From Ancylostoma caninum (lineage: Eukaryota > Nematoda > Chromadorea > Rhabditida > Ancylostomatidae): a stretch of DNA of 64,000 bases. The translations under genes and the position numbers were made by a program. Below, piece after piece: positions 10,387 to 20,479 of the stretch (position 1 is its first letter; each line of letters begins with the position of its first letter). Below the pieces are notes generated by a model. That model was not told the origin of the DNA and did not search any database. It saw nothing but the letters and a program-made list of their open reading frames with translations. The stretch is from contig JBAJFG010000621.1 in NCBI GenBank assembly GCA_037903475.1, forward strand, positions 1,240,001-1,304,000. Reading direction: 5' to 3'.

Positions 10387-10815
10387 GGCACTATTTCACA
10401 TTAGGAGTCAAAAATTTTCAAGAAAAATTCCGACGAAACTTTGTTTAGGGGGTAAGTGTTTAGGGGGGGGGGGGTATCCAAGGTGCTGAACACGAATAGC
10501 GCATCCATTTTGTACAGTACCCCTATTTTTTTGCGGTACCTACCATATCCCACGAAATCCTCTCAAATTTTGCAGAGAGGGTAATTTCAGGCGCTGATCA
10601 CGATTAACAACAACAATTTACATGAAACCGTCATTTTCTTGCCGAAATCGGCAATTCCTGTCAAATTTCTGCAGTAACCCTGGCGTAACCCTACAAAAAT
10701 GAAGTTATGGTACCCAATAGATACGATGTTCGTGTTCATCACCTCAAAAAGCCCTTCTACAAAGTTTCGGCGGAAAAAAAACTGAAAATTTTGGAGCCCC
10801 TAATGCGGAATAGTG
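10387..10815. mobile_element. MULE-like non-autonomous element, copy 1
   Basis: The left arm GGCACTATTtCaCATTAGGaG is matched inverted at the right end (CACTATTCCGCATTAGGGGC on the minus strand). Both arms continue through AAAATTTTC and CCGaCGAAACTTTG to a copy of GCTGAACACGAATA (or its variant GATGAACACGAACAT). It includes a 12-G run near 10463. It is about 429 bp, almost the same size as the better-preserved copy at 14026-14452. No clear target duplication could be read here. No coding sequence. Confidence 0.65.
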
Positions 10816-10996
10816 AGTGCTCTTCGGTGGCGTGCATCCGCACCACTCACTCTTCATTATCACTATCTGAGTATCACAGCCAACTATCATCTCTAGCTAT
10901 CGATGACGTGTGCTAGAGATAACGATAGAGAAGGAGGGTGAGGGGTGTGCATGCACGCCACAGGTCCAACAGACCTTAGCCGTTCTTCTTTGCTAT

Positions 10997-12304
10997 TCAC
11001 GTTATGATAGGATTCCTCTCAATGAAGCACTTATTCCAGCGCGGCAAAACGAAGAGAAACAAACATACGAGGAAGAGCAAAACGGAGACGTCATCATACA
11101 AAAGGAGGAATATCAAACGTCTACGCAGATAATTAATTGGATTAATGACCTTTTCTTCCGCGAGACGATCTTTAGTGCAGGTCCATGTCTTCCAGTCCAT
11201 GATGGCGTCGAGTAGTGTAGGTGCAAAGTGGCAGTCGTAGAGGTGCGAAGGAGTTGATGGCGAGAAAATTACGGAATATCGAGGAGGTGGAAGTGTCGTT
11301 GGGATTGATAAGGTCTTTACTGTGACCTGGTCATTGTGTGAGAGGCGTTTTAGAGCCTTTTCTGGCACAATTTTTGCCCTAACAAGGGCTGAACGCTCAT
11401 GCACAACAGTGGGACTTTCCGATGTATTGGTCATTCCTCCACTCTTGATATCGTCGTGCTCATTTTCTCCCATGCGCTCATGCTGCTCACTGCGTGTTTT
11501 TCCCTGAGGGGATTTGAGAACTAAACATAGGTTGACCTTGATAATACTTTTTAGCCTGGCCTCAGTGTTATTGAGCAGAGACGGTTCTTTGGACGTAACT
11601 GAATCTAGAGAGGTAGGATCGACGACATTATCGCTAACGCAATCTTCTCTTCTTCGTAATGCCAGGTTCTCATGTTCTGTATCAACTGTTTTCATTGCTT
11701 TTGCTTTTCCAGCTGTTTTCATTTCTCTTGGATTAGCAAGTTTGCAGCACCGTTCCACACTATCTTTAGTGTCAGCTGCTGGACTGTAATAGTTCGATTT
11801 TGTCGAGTTTCGAACAGGTTTTGCTCTTGGTTCAGGAGTTGCTTCGTTAATCGCTGAATGGAAGTACATGGGAGTGTCACGGTAGCATCTCCCTGAAGGC
11901 AAAGTTCTTCTTGTGTCAATTTTTGTTGCGCAAACTTTGGCTATCGCTATTCGTTGTGCTATCATTGAAGCCAGCACTTCTGCTTCACTAATTATTTGGT
12001 AAAATCCTGTTTTCTTCTCAAGATTCTCCACGGCGAGCAGAATGTCTTTCCGGTCAGTTTCAGACTTCTCTTGTAAGCAGAGATTTTCTGCATAGTCGAT
12101 TTCTGACTGAAGAGATTTTGTACTCTCTCTTATTTGCAAAAGACAGGAATTCAGAAAGTGGATGTCTTCGGAGACATTGTCACGTCTTTCCTGTTCCCCA
12201 TACGGGTACTCGATTTTCTCACCATATGATGCATACCTTCTCGATAGGGTTGCGAGTGCCGTCGAACTCGCCACTATGTCATTTACGAGTTGGTGAATGG
12301 ACAT
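10997..12304 (-). CDS. Orphan 435-residue protein, possibly gag-like
   Basis: This is the only long non-repetitive open frame in the window. It starts at the first ATG (12304; MSIHQLVNDI) and ends after NPIIT. Residues about 15-130 are rich in charged heptad-like stretches (for example LQSEIDYAENL, ILLAVENLEKK), suggesting coiled coil. The middle (about 150-330) is polar and low in structure, with many K, S and E. Near residue 340 a proline-rich LPPPRYSV precedes DWKTWTCTKDRLAEEK and NPINYLRRRL. Residues about 395-418 (LIFLLLYDDVSVLLFLVCLF) are very hydrophobic. The W...W...NYLRRxL pattern faintly recalls the gag domain of BEL/Pao retrotransposons (DUF1759-type), and an N-terminal coiled coil also fits, but no protease, reverse transcriptase or LTRs are nearby. 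Alternatives are a single-exon orphan gene or part of a larger spliced gene. Function is not assigned. Confidence 0.5.
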   Translation of the reverse strand: MSIHQLVNDIVASSTALATLSRRYASYGEKIEYPYGEQERRDNVSEDIHFLNSCLLQIRESTKSLQSEIDYAENLCLQEKSETDRKDILLAVENLEKKTGFYQIISEAEVLASMIAQRIAIAKVCATKIDTRRTLPSGRCYRDTPMYFHSAINEATPEPRAKPVRNSTKSNYYSPAADTKDSVERCCKLANPREMKTAGKAKAMKTVDTEHENLALRRREDCVSDNVVDPTSLDSVTSKEPSLLNNTEARLKSIIKVNLCLVLKSPQGKTRSEQHERMGENEHDDIKSGGMTNTSESPTVVHERSALVRAKIVPEKALKRLSHNDQVTVKTLSIPTTLPPPRYSVIFSPSTPSHLYDCHFAPTLLDAIMDWKTWTCTKDRLAEEKVINPINYLRRRLIFLLLYDDVSVLLFLVCLFLFVLPRWNKCFIERNPIIT

Positions 12305-12465
12305 GTTGTTTAGTCGTGTTTTTTTTTTTGGAACCAGCCGTTCTACAGGCGCTAGTTTCCAGAATTCGGCTCCGTTTCAGCCTGTTTTTCTGAATTTTGG
12401 CTTCCGTTGAGCCAACTGCTGTTTTTGAGCAAAAAAAAAATTTTTTTTGGGCAGCGGCGGCCCTA

Positions 12466-12586
12466 GGTTAGACTTAGCTAACCAGGTGTGCAATTGCTTG
12501 GAGCAAGGCACAGACGAATTTAGGGCTTCAGAGTCCCAGGGTTAGGCTTGGTTAACCTGTTGTGCTGTTGCTGGGAAGCAAGGCAC
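12466..12586. repeat. Direct repeat upstream of the 435-codon frame
   Basis: Two copies of a 46-47 bp unit (12466-12511 and 12540-12586) share GGTTAG.CTT, TTAACC or CTAACC, TGTGC and AGCAAGGCAC. They lie 160-280 bp upstream of the ATG at 12304 on the minus strand. Role unknown. Confidence 0.55.
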
Positions 12587-13496
12587 TTTATCGGTCTATA
12601 TTTGGCCGATGCACCATAAAATGTGGTGGCTTATTAAGGCGGTTGGGTGGCGCCTGTATTTCGGGAGGTTGGGTGGCTCCCTCTTCGTGTGTTGTACACG
12701 GTTAGGTACGGATCTTTATTCGTCCGACCTGCACCTGGTGGTGCAATGGTAGAATGCTCACAAAAAAGGGGCGTGGTAAAAGCATAGTACATGAAGTATC
12801 TGGGCGACGCCCATAAACATATCACTGGGGTCATAAATAATGGCCCTCATCTGGGCAGTACAAAAGCGTATAAGATACTACAGTCTACTTCTAAGGAAGG
12901 TGCCGTCTATTCCGGCACAAATGAAGCACTTCCCTAGAATGTTCAACACTATTTGTACATACATTTCTATCCAGGAGATGCGAAAATCTTAACGCAGTAG
13001 TGAAGTTGAGGCCATCTTCGCTTTCGAAACTGGTTTCGAATCTGAATTTTCGTAAGTGTCGCCATAGTGGCTGTTTCGAAAGTCGTTCATAAATAGCGCA
13101 GGCTTCCAGGCTATCTCACACTGTTCCTTACGCACCACTTCTTAGCCTATAGTTACTGGTTTCTCTTCACAGCACTGGGCTCTGTGTTCGTAGTGCCTGT
13201 CCTTTTGATTTCATATTCCCTAAATTGTTGTGCATTTTCTCATGAACTTAGGTGTTTTGTTCTCACAGATCGGTATCCCTCTGAAAAAAAAACTACAAGA
13301 GCTTGGAAATGTTGTGCAATGTTGCCCCACCTATGCTTTATTCACGAAAAAGTAAAGAATGGGGAAGAAATCGATGACTCATCATCTCGTGCGCAGTTTT
13401 CGAAAACGTTACGCAACCTTTCGCAATCGTCGAGAATGATCGGTCGACCTGCTACCCACTTTCGAAACTATTTCGTGCACAGTGGTTGTTCATGTA

Positions 13497-13652
13497 CAGA
13501 TGACTCCAAATGTACGCAGACAAGAGTCGGGATCGCGGCGCGGCTTTGATGGGCAGAGACGCAGGCACACACTATGCTGAGCTCCTGTGACTCTGCCCAT
13601 GAGAGCCGCGCCGCGATCTCGACTCTTGTCTGCGTACGTTTGGAGTTTCCTG
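13497..13652. mobile_element. MITE, CTCCAAA...TTTGGAG family, copy 1
   Basis: The arms CAGATGACTCCAAATGTACG and (minus) CAGGAAACTCCAAACGTACG continue through GCAGACAAGAGTC and CGCGGCGCGGCT. TA lies on both sides (13495-13496, 13653-13654). It is 156 bp and nearly all stem, with an AGACGCAGGCACAC-type loop. The TA duplication and CAG ends place it with Tc1-type non-autonomous elements. Confidence 0.8.
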
Positions 13653-14025
13653 TAATTGTGCTGCTGCTGTCAGTTGCTCACGTGACACTGAACCCTGGCA
13701 GATATTGTCACGTTTTCAGTTTTTTGTTCACCTTCGCTTTGTTATGCAACGTTTCATAACAAGTATTCGAATCTTGACCTCCGTTTTACTTGATTTAGTA
13801 CTTGGTCTAAGCTTTTCGTTTCCCCTGTGTTTCGAAACCCCTTTTAGGTGTGATTTCTGAGCTATTTTTTGAGTGGTACAGTTTTCTCAGTTCGGTTTCG
13901 TGGTTTTTCTGAATGATCCTCGTCTGGTTCGTTTCTGAATGGACTTGAATAGCAAAGGGTGCTATTCATTGGCTAGATTTCCACATTACTTGCTTTCACT
14001 GTTTCGCTGTAGAATACCTCAGTTC

Positions 14026-14452
14026 GGCACCATTCCACTTTCACGGACCCAAAAGCTTCGGTTTTTTTTTTGGCTGGAACTTAGTACAGGGGGGTTATTA
14101 CAGGTGCTGAACACGAATATACATATATGATATCCGTTTCGTACCGTAACCCCCCTTTCGTATAGATATGGTAAGAAATTCGGAGAAATTTCCGATTTGT
14201 GAAAGAAAACGAAGGCGGCGTGCAAAATAATGTCGAACTCGTGGTCAGCGTTAAAAACAGCCCCACTACACAAAGTTTGACACGATTCCATGAGGTACCG
14301 AATCTACAGTACGCCTACCGTGTCCCTCAGAAATGGGGTTACGCTGGAAATGGATACGATATTCGTGTTCAGCACTTCAAATAACCTCCCTGTACCAAGT
14401 TTCAGCCAAAAAAAATTTCGAGGTTCTTGGGTCCGTGAAAGTGGAATAGTGC
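14026..14452. mobile_element. MULE-like non-autonomous element with 9-bp target duplication, copy 2
   Basis: The ends are GGCACCATTCCACTTTCACG and (minus) GGCACTATTCCACTTTCACG, with arms matching for about 130-150 bp. The 9-bp direct repeat CCTCAGTTC abuts both ends exactly (14017-14025 and 14453-14461). Long terminal inverted repeats with a 9-bp duplication are typical of Mutator-like elements. Each arm holds the motif GTGCTGAACACGAATAT. Size 427 bp, no transposase. Confidence 0.75.
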
Positions 14453-15022
14453 CCTCAGTTCTGGTGACGTTGTGGAAGACCAAATGCTGTAGCTAATTTA
14501 TTCGTTTTACAGTTATCATGCGAAACCTTCTTTTTTGCTCTACCTACCACATGGAAAGTGAAAATGTGCTTTCGCATGTGATGCGTTTCACCGAACACAT
14601 TTGGCAATTGGAGAGGAATGAGAGATAAGCCGGTTATCGGCACGGTTAGTCAACTATTGTTGCGTTTGGAATAGACTATACAATCACTACTGTGATTGCG
14701 ATGAGATATGCTTTCTTTCCACCTCCTTCCATTTCGACGCCGCTTAGTTCTGCTGTTTCACTAACGGCCAAAGTGAGGGTAACTAAACAGGATTTCCGTC
14801 GTTTTTGAGAGCATTGATCACTGCATTCTTCCTCACCATAGGTTTAAACCTGAAATTGCAGCAAAATCTTCATGGGCAAGATGATTGTGGGTGCTGTTGG
14901 TAACTTCACATCCCTAACCTTATCAAAACAATATCACACAACCCTGTACAATGCTAACTTAGGCGTATAGAATGAAATTTGCACGACTTCAACTGCATGC
15001 AGCGGTGCACTAAGATGATATA

Positions 15023-15175
15023 CAGGGCTGGGATTCATGAAACGATAACCAAGCAAACACACGCTAGCAAACCAACTTTTGCCGCCTGCGTCTCTTAGCA
15101 CTATGTAGTCAATAAGATAACCAATCACGCTAGCCATCTTTGGTTTGGTTGGTTATCGTTTCATGAATCCCAGCC
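15023..15175. mobile_element. MITE with CTGGGATTCATGAAACG arms
   Basis: The left arm starts TA|CAGGGCTGGGATTCATGAA. The right arm is its inverse but lacks the last bases (it should end CCCTG|TA), because the next element begins there. The arms match for about 30 bp (through GATAACCAA). Confidence 0.75.
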
Positions 15176-15373
15176 CAGGAAGCTCCAAATGTCCGCAGTC
15201 AAGAGGGACGTGGCCACGACGCGGCTTTAGACAGAGACACAGGTGCTCCGCATGCTGCCACTGGTTGGCTGCAGAGTCAGAGAAGCCAGAGGCAGCATAG
15301 AGAGCGCCTCTTTCTGATCAAGGAGCCGCGCCGTGGCCACGCCCTCTTGACTGCGGACATTTGGAGCTTCCTG
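15176..15373. mobile_element. MITE, CTCCAAA...TTTGGAG family, copy 2
   Basis: The ends are CAGGAAGCTCCAAATGTCCG and its inverse (minus strand CAGGAAGCTCCAAATGTCCG), with TA after the right end (15374-15375). The arms extend through CAGTCAAGAGG and CGTGGCCACG. It directly abuts the previous MITE, with about 5 expected bases missing at the joint. Same family as 13497-13652 and the half copy near 39240. Confidence 0.82.
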
Positions 15374-15627
15374 TATGAGTTTAACATTGTGGAAATCGTA
15401 GTTTTCAGAAAATGGTCATCGCGCTGAGCGAAATCTAGGTACTTTATGCTTTTGTTTTTTTTTGTTTTAGAAATTCGTATCTCATTTCCTATCGGTCCAG
15501 TTTTCTTCCGTCTCGGTAATATCGCATCGAATTGATGATTTTTAAGTGGAGATTCGGTGGTTTCTGGGTTACATTTCAGCCGTAGTAGCAATGAACGGAA
15601 ATTGAGTGAGGGATGTTAATGCACTTA

Positions 15628-15896
15628 CAGTGGACGTCAATGGCGTTGACCCATCTGCGTCCTCGAGAAGGACGTTGCGCAACCGCTCCGTGAGCGCCGT
15701 AACCTGAGTGTTCTGCTGTTGATATGCAATTTCTAGCAGCTTTTCTACCCATTTTCAAGGATTTTCGACCAAATCGGTAGAAAAGACCCTAGAACTAGCA
15801 TTCCAGCGGCAACGACACCGATCACGGCGCGCGCGAAGCGGTCGCGCTGCGTCCTTATCGAGGCCGCAGATGGGCCACCGCCATTGCCGTCCACTG
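15628..15896. mobile_element. MITE with CAGTGGACG arms
   Basis: TA|CAGTGGACGTCAATGGCG on the left, inverted as CAGTGGACGGCAATGGCG on the right, then TA (15626-15627, 15897-15898). The arms run about 85 bp through CCCATCTGCG, CCTCGA and AAGGACG. 269 bp, non-coding, Tc1-type ends. Confidence 0.85.
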
Positions 15897-16549
15897 TATG
15901 TATCTGCATACAATAGTTCCTTGTTCAAATGTTACAAGAAACTGGGGTAACAAAAGCGGTGAAGAATCTGTGCATTCGAGGTGTATTTGACTTAGTTACA
16001 GCCCGTTCGGGCGATTACGTAGAGGAAGTTGTGTAAATCGATAGCAAACCATTTCTGAGTTTTTGAATTGACTATACGAGAAGCTTCACACTTCAAACGC
16101 TTTTGCTTTTCTTCCGAATAAGTTTAATCTTGTTACCAAACCGGATACTTAGCGGTGGTGCTGTTGAAATGCTGCAAAACCTGAAGATCATTTCATTGCT
16201 CATCATCTCGTTATTTCATTCTCTTGAGCGGTGGTCGGTGCGAGTTGTGGGGTTTCTACATAGTTATTTTCCCAACTGCGTTTTCTGTTTGATTTTTCTC
16301 ATGGAGTGGTACATCTTGTGTTTTGAAATGTGGTTACTAATGAAAACGCTTCTCTTAACGTCGTGATTGTTTCTATGTCAAAATGAGTTTTTTGCTCAGC
16401 CGACTTTCCGCTGAGTAGTTCTGTGATTTCCTATGATAGTCCTACATTTGGATGTATGTATGAAAATTCGAATCCGTCCCGATTTTCTTTTGAATTACTC
16501 ACCATGTACACCGAACGAATTAACACTTTCACATGACTGAAGCCACGTA

Positions 16550-16850
16550 TAGTGGAGTCGTTTTGACAGTGCGTTGTCCGCGGCAGCGGCCCTGCTGGCA
16601 TTGGGGCACGCAGTGCGGTCGGTCAAACAGTTGATCCACGATGGATCCGGCTTCTTTGACGAGTTTGTCGTCTGTTCCCTTCTCCATTTGTTCTTAGAGC
16701 TGAGAAAGATCAATATAAGAGGAAACAAGCGATAAAACTGTTCAAAGATACCAGATCAATCATAGGTCAACTTTTTGACCGACCGCGCTGCGTGCTCCAA
16801 TACCAGGGAGCCGCTGTCGCGGAAAACGCACTGTCAAAACGACTCCACTA
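16550..16850. mobile_element. MITE with TAGTGGAGTCG arms
   Basis: TAGTGGAGTCGTTTTGACAG occurs at both ends in inverted orientation, with similarity for about 86 bp (GTGCGTT, CAGCGGC, GGTCGGTCAAA). TA lies on both sides (16548-16549, 16851-16852). 301 bp; the interior has a short minus-strand frame of no recognisable identity. Confidence 0.85.
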
Positions 16851-17029
16851 TATGTACTTGGTCATATGCAGTAGGGCACGTCAATATCGATCAATGACGG
16901 CTAGTCCCACTCGGCCTGGTTTGTATGAACGCTTTTGATGAGTCTCATGTGTAGAAATATATGGAAGAGTCGAAAAGATTTCTCGTGAATATCTCTATAA
17001 CTTCGTTCTAGAATTACTGCTGTAGTTCA

Positions 17030-19265
17030 AGTTAAAGCTCTTTTCGAAGTTGCTGCCTGTCAAACATATCAACACTTTCGAAACGTTACGTGTCGTGTTC
17101 AAAGCTTTCGAAACACCCAGCATTTTCGAAACATCACATGCCCGTTCTACCGCTTTCTTTCGAAACACCCAGCATTTTCGAAACATCACATGCCCTTTCT
17201 ACTGCTTTCTTTCGAAACACTTTAGCATTCACGTCCACTGTATTCGTAAGTATCCGATTCGTAAGTTTGCTGAAAAAAAAAACTTTCTGAATCAGTTATC
17301 GCCTTCATTTGCAGTATTATCACTTTCACACAACCAGTGCCACACGTGTGATTATGCGCGGAGGGAAATATCGATATCAACCAGTGATGATAAGCTTTCT
17401 CTCCACTCAGTTCTCATGACCGCTCTCCAGCTCTAATGCGCAAGGATGTGTGTGGTCACTTCCCAAATTCGTAAACATTCTTCTAAGTTCGTTCTGAAAT
17501 TACTGTAGCACATATTCACACTTTACTTGAAGTAATTAGTAAACTTTTCAGCATTTTCGAAATGTCACATATCTGTTGCAGAGCTTGCGAAATACCCTCC
17601 AGCTTTTTGGGAACGTTAAATCTTAAATGTCCGACTCAGCTCTTCAGAAACACTTCTCAGCTTGTTTGAAATGTTACGTGCCCGTCACAGCTGCCATTAT
17701 TAAGCTAGCCAAAAGGCCTTTTGAATCAGTCATCGTTTTCAATGAAAGAGTCTCTCACACAGCCTATGCCACTCATGTTTACACGCGAACGTACATATCG
17801 AAATCGATTGATGACGGTTAGTCCTCTTCTCCTAGTTTGTGTGACCTCTCCTCTGTGAGTCTCATGCGTAATATTGCTTGGAACTGTTCAGATTCATTGT
17901 AAACATCCTTCCTACCTCGTTCTAGGATTACTGTATCTCATATTAACTTTTTTCGATGTTAATAGGAAAAATATTTCAGCATTTTCGAAACGTTACATGT
18001 TTGCTGGAGAGCTTGCGAAACTCCTTCCAGCATTTTCGAAACACTGCGCGCCCTATCCAGATCTTTCGAAACACTCCAGCATGTTCGAAATGTCTCGTCC
18101 TCGTTACAGCTGCCAATTGTTGAGAATTATCACCCCTACAGAACCAACGTCACATGCGTTTTCACGCCAAAGTACATATCCATATCGACTGGTGATGATA
18201 GTTTCTTCTCTCTCAATTCCTGTGATAACTGTGCAGCACGAACGCAGCCCGAACGGCTTAATAGGTCGAGTAGAAACCCCACCAGCAACGGTTCCCATTT
18301 GCTGCCATCCCCCCACGATTGCTGCTCAAGCTTTCGTTCCTATAGCAGCAATTGCTGAGGCATGGCAGCAGTTGAAAGGAGGATGGCAGTAACTGGGAAT
18401 CGTTGCTGCTAGGGTTTCTATTCGAACCATTACGCTGTTGTGGCTGCGTTCGTGCTGAAAAGTTGTCATAGTCCTATGACCGCTCTCACTGAGTGTCATG
18501 CATAAACTCGCTCGAAACTCCTCGGATTCTTTGCAAACCATTCTTTGTAGACATCCTTCGAAGTTCGCTCTAGGACTACTGTAGTTTATATTAACCATTT
18601 TCTCGAAGTTAATAGCAAACATTTGAGCATTTCTGGAACGTTACTTCTCTGATGCAGAACTTTCGAAACACCTATCAGCATTTTCGAGTTTCGTTTCCGT
18701 CACATTGTAAGTTTGGTGGAAGATTTTTTTGAAATAAGCCGTATCTTCATTAAACTACCTGTAGTTTTCACGCCAAAATGTAGTCCATTTTAAAAATAGT
18801 TGATTATTTGTGCTTATTTTTGCATTTCTCGCCTGCGCCTCCAGGTACAGCACTATTTGTCGCGTTCTTTCGCATTTTCGAAATGTTTCCTACCCGTTAC
18901 AGCTGCCAATTCTTGAGCATTGTCAATACAGAACTAACGTCACGCATGTGTTTTCACGAGAAAATACATATTTATATCGATTGATGACGATAATTCCTCT
19001 CTCAATTTGTATGACCGCTCCTAGTGAGGCTCGTGCATGAAATTGGTAAAAACCCTTCAGATTCTTTGTAAATATCCTTCTGCTCCGTTCTAGGATTACT
19101 GTAGCGCATATTAACTCTTATGTTGACGTTAATAGCAAACATTCCAGCATTTTCGAAATGTCATATGTCTGTTGCAGTGCTTGCGAAACACCTTCCAGCA
19201 TTTTCGAAACATTGCTCAGCCGATCCAGAACTTTCGAAACACCTTCCAGCATTTTCGAAACCCCT
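17030..19265. repeat. Diverged repeat field built on TTTCGAAAC
   Basis: About 20 copies of TTCGAAA-type palindromes occur, many in pairs of the form CTTTCGAAACACC...CAGCATTTTCGAAAC about 20 bp apart. Two near-identical 53-bp units (17105-17215) are adjacent. On a larger scale, blocks of about 400-600 bp recur (17.0, 17.5, 17.9, 18.5, 18.85, 19.1 kb). Each carries in order TTCTAGGATTACTGTA, a TTAATAG.AAA stretch, the TTTCGAAAC cluster, TACAGCTGCCA, and ACATAT..ATATCGA..GATGA. The field is split by the MITE at 18234-18457. Looser TTTCGAAA copies also occur at 13.02-13.08 and 13.39-13.87 kb. Confidence 0.7.
18234..18457. mobile_element. MITE with CAGCACGAACGCAG arms
   Basis: CAGCACGAACGCAGCC occurs at both ends in inverted orientation. 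The arms continue about 75 bp (AGAAACCC, CAGCAACG, TTCCCA, CTGCCATCC). 224 bp. I could not read a clear target duplication. Confidence 0.75.
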
Positions 19266-19493
19266 CCGCGCCGAATGTTCTCGAATGTCACGCGCCGCGG
19301 CCGCGTGTTTTCGTCGGCTCGCGCCGGGTGGGCGCCGTTTTCTCGTCGTTTGCGCTCTCCATGAACGTGCGCTCTCTAAATTTCTCTCGCGCACGTTGTT
19401 TCTCAATGCCGAATAATCACTAGCCACCCCGTCATGCTTCTCCTCCACTCGCACAGTGTTTACACGAATGGCGGATCGATAGTGGGCGGCCGT

Positions 19494-19530
19494 GGGTATA
19501 AAAGCAGTGGCCGGTGGCAGGTCGGCATTC
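19494..19530 (+). promoter_or_regulatory. Candidate TATA-box core promoter
   Basis: GGGTATAAAAGCAGTGG at about 19495-19511 is a strong TATA-box match. It lies at the edge of a GC-rich stretch (19270-19620), and a pyrimidine-rich start region (GTCTGGTTCTTCTCTCATC) follows about 30 bp downstream. No convincing open frame follows (the best is about 78 codons, unrecognised). It may be a gene promoter or a solo LTR promoter, or chance. Confidence 0.3.
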
Positions 19531-20303
19531 GTCTGGTTCTTCTCTCATCGGCGGTGGTTGTGCGTGGAGCTCCTGTGGTGTCTCGGTGTCTTCGTGTTGG
19601 ATCGATACCGGTGGGCCGTTTCCATTTCAAACTGCGAGACTATGCTGTGTTATTCTAGCCGAGGAAGGGTGTCCTATGAATCTATCTGTCCTCCTATACT
19701 ATGTTGGTGGTCCCGAAGAAAACGTTGAGTAGGATGTGCTATTCACGTTGAAAATTGAACTCTGAATCTCTGGACTCTTTATGGACTGACTTGCGACTGA
19801 GCTCCCTCAGAAGTAGCAAGGCACCGATCAGCTTGCGAAGCGTCCTCCGTAGGACTGTAAGGTTGGTATTCTGCGTGGTGGCCCAGTTGTGGCAGATCTT
19901 AGCATTTATATCAAACTTTTGAAAGAGGCATCGGCTCGCTCTGCGTGGAGGGGCGTGGCCGCGGGGCGATTCGCGTCATGGTCACGCCTGTTTGGTTCTA
20001 GTCAACGAGTAACTACCATTCGAATACTTATCTGGCTTTCAAGGTAATCCTGCAAAATTGGTAGTATGATCGTGTAGGCGGAGTAGTGATGAGTGATCAT
20101 AGAACAAAACTGAATTCATACTATCCCATGCAACGAAGTTAGCGGTCGTGCTGGTGACTTATAACATGAATACGTGTCTATGAACGTTGTGCATTTTGTC
20201 TTCTAAAATTAGGTAGGCGTAGGTGAGCAATGATGAGGCGAAAGCCACGTGAGTGGGATAATCATGATTGGTTTGTTTTGACTTGAATGAAAATCACACA
20301 ATC

Positions 20304-20475
20304 ATGGTACAACAGACGTCTGCGGACGTGACGCGGCCGCAACGCGTACGCGGATGGATGGTACAGATGATTGAAAAAAATCCTAGCAGAGCGAGTCGAA
20401 AGAAAATTGGATATAGTGCTAGTCTGTGTTGTGTCTGTCAACGTAACAGTTTGGCGAATGTGCGAGTTTTCAGGT
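20304..20475 (+). pseudogene. Tc1-type transposase DNA-binding fragment, tentative
   Basis: The frame reads VTRPQRVRGWMVQMIEKNPS, then RASRKKIG and SLANVRVF. The pattern RVRxWMxxMIxKNPSRSxRKxA is what the first helix-turn-helix of many Tc1-like transposases looks like (IxKNPxxSxRKxA). The rest of the transposase is not visible and no terminal repeats were found. About 58 codons are open. A chance resemblance cannot be excluded. Confidence 0.4.
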
Positions 20476-20479
20476 GATT

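Noticed and set aside
12680..12760. tRNA-Gly-like A box (TGGTGCAATGGTAGAAT)
   Set aside because: No B box or T arm follows within the needed distance and no cloverleaf can be drawn.
17030..19265. TTTCGAAAC repeats as heat-shock elements
   Set aside because: Heat-shock elements need alternating nGAAn and nTTCn with 2-bp spacing (GAAnnTTC); the cores here are TTCGAA without that spacing.
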